Origin: Desulfosporosinus sp.
Lineage (GTDB): Bacteria > Bacillota > Desulfitobacteriia > Desulfitobacteriales > Desulfitobacteriaceae
Assembly: GCA_003132105.1 (NCBI GenBank)
Contig: PKWS01000196.1
Coordinates: 1,715-7,289, forward strand
Direction: 5' to 3'
Length of the DNA: 5,575 nt
Shown here: positions 5,056 through 5,575 of the stretch, piece after piece
Position numbering within the stretch: position 1 is the first letter of the stretch
How the letters are laid out: each line of letters begins with the position of its first letter
Program-made: the position numbers and the translations under genes
The notes under the pieces: model-generated
What the model saw: the letters and a program-made list of their open reading frames with translations, nothing else
Databases searched by the model: none
Told to the model about the DNA's origin: nothing

Positions 5056-5072
5056 TATGGGGGGGTCTAACA

Positions 5073-5351
5073 ATGCGAATCTCGGATTTGCGCTTATTGG
5101 ATGTTGTTAATGTTAAGGATGGACGAAGGTTAGGAACAATTAAAGACCTTGATTTGGATCTCGAACGGGGCGTCGTCAAAGGGATTATTGTGCCGGGGCC
5201 CTCGACAAGTAGAGGATTTTTTGGCAGTGGCAAGTCGGACGATTATATTGTGCCTTGGGACCGCGTCAAGAAAATTGGGGTTGACGTCATCTTAGTTGAT
5301 GCCAATGATCTGCCTGAATTTAATACAGATCATGATGATCGCCGCTTATAA
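5073..5351 (+). CDS. ylmC: YlmC/YmxH family PRC-barrel sporulation protein
   Basis: A 92-residue protein made essentially of one PRC-barrel: MRISDLRLLDVVNVKDG at the N-terminus, the RLGTIKDLDLDLERGVVKGI strand pair, then DDYIVPWDRVKKIGVDVILVD. This is the pattern of the small YlmC/YmxH family confined to endospore formers, whose biochemical role is not established. B. subtilis ylmC also lies downstream of sigG, which supports the name. Residues about 45-58 form a Gly/Ser-rich loop (SRGFFGSGKSDD). ATG at 5073 is preceded by seven G residues (5059-5065) 7 bases upstream; GGGGGT can pair with the anti-Shine-Dalgarno ACCTCC using one G-U pair. A 211-base gap filled with repeats separates it from sigG, so co-transcription is uncertain; I found no convincing promoter (TATAAG at 4987-4992 lacks a well-placed -35). 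Confidence 0.9.
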   Translation: MRISDLRLLDVVNVKDGRRLGTIKDLDLDLERGVVKGIIVPGPSTSRGFFGSGKSDDYIVPWDRVKKIGVDVILVDANDLPEFNTDHDDRRL

Positions 5352-5366
5352 TACTTGGTATTTGAA

Positions 5367-5408
5367 AAGCATAAGCCCGCTGTTTTTGTAAAACAAGGGC
5401 TTATGCTT
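5367..5408. terminator. Hairpin terminator downstream of ylmC
   Basis: AAGCATAAGCCC (5367-5378) pairs perfectly with GGGCTTATGCTT (5397-5408), 12 bp. Inside, TGTTTT (5381-5386) pairs with AAAACA (5390-5395) around a 3-base loop, leaving a GC bulge and a single A. It begins 15 bases after the ylmC stop. The plus-strand tail GCTGTTTATC is a poor T-run; the minus strand has a short T run (TTTT, then CAAAT), so it may work better against leftward transcription. Confidence 0.7.
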
Positions 5409-5453
5409 GCTGTTTATCCGATGGCTAACCGCCACTAACACTAGACTTCTTAA

Positions 5454-5471
5454 GTGGTCTCTTCTCGCCAT
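5454..5471 (+). repeat. Diverged copy of the interspersed repeat
   Basis: GTGGTCTCTTCTCGCCAT differs at one base from the segment at 5511-5528 (GTGGTCCCTTCTCGCCAT). It lacks the leading GGCG of the full copies. Together with 198-220 and 5507-5528 it makes three copies in this window. Confidence 0.6.
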
Positions 5472-5497
5472 ACGACATCTAGCCATCTCGACACCTT

Positions 5498-5575
5498 GCC
5501 ATCCATGGCGGTGGTCCCTTCTCGCCATCCTTGGCTTCAGTGACACTCGGCCATCCATGGCCAGCGTTCTAACCT
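5498..5575 (+). repeat. Repeat cluster with 26-base quasi-period, including a full interspersed repeat copy
   Basis: GCCATCCATGGC (5498), GCCATCCTTGGC (5524) and GCCATCCATGGC (5550) recur at exactly 26-base steps, each followed by a different 14-base filler. The first filler contains the start of GGCGGTGGTCCCTTCTCG (5507-5524), identical to the copy after ftsZ. More GCCAT words occur at 5467 and 5482 at shorter spacing. The cluster runs to the window end and may continue. No gene is visible from 5409 to 5575. Confidence 0.65.

Noticed and set aside
4706..5233. Minus-strand 175-codon open frame across the end of sigG, the repeat tract and ylmC
   Set aside because: It is antisense to two well-supported genes, and its middle part is only the translation of the CG-rich heptamer repeat (Arg/Ser/Ala/His-rich words). 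No domain or credible start signal.
5346..5558. Minus-strand 70-codon open frame at the right end
   Set aside because: It reads through the ylmC terminator and translates the GCCAT repeats into recurring MARRDH-like words, so the apparent protein repeat reflects DNA repeats. No ribosome binding site evident.

Overview
The window is a chromosomal segment of an endospore-forming, probably flagellated Firmicute. The order ftsZ - spoIIGA - sigE - sigG - ylmC is the classic division/sporulation cluster of Bacilli and Clostridia. The protein sequences and the style of the intergenic repeats suggest the Peptococcaceae/Desulfitobacteriaceae side of the Clostridia (Desulfosporosinus or Desulfitobacterium-like). 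That placement is from memory of these families, not from a search.

Layout from left to right. Positions 1-192 hold the last 63 codons of ftsZ. A short interspersed repeat and a strong bidirectional terminator follow. Positions 296-1915 on the minus strand encode a methyl-accepting chemotaxis protein, convergent with ftsZ and divergent from spoIIGA; it looks like an insertion into an otherwise conserved locus. Positions 1916-2384 are a 469-base AT-rich regulatory region that includes a good candidate Spo0A-type spoIIG promoter. Next come spoIIGA (2385-3302), sigE (3303-4028, directly abutting) and sigG (true start TTG at 4088, ending at 4861). Positions 4862-5055 are a degenerate 7-bp tandem repeat tract, followed by ylmC (5073-5351), a hairpin terminator, and a second, different repeat cluster running to the window end.

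How the genes work together. The spoIIG operon makes pro-sigma-E and its membrane protease SpoIIGA, which matures sigma-E in the mother cell. sigG encodes the late forespore sigma factor. The sequence shows three layered controls in front of sigG: a sigma-F/G-type promoter overlapping the sigE stop codon, a hairpin that would mask the sigG ribosome binding site in read-through mRNA, and a TTG start codon. YlmC is a small PRC-barrel protein normally found in this neighbourhood.

The coding genes belong to known families and I see no new multi-gene system. The points most worth a second look are the sigG leader logic, the 7-bp repeat tract between sigG and ylmC, the repeat family present at both ends of the window, and the chemotaxis receptor inserted beside ftsZ, which appears to have a cytoplasmic sensor domain and a membrane hairpin.
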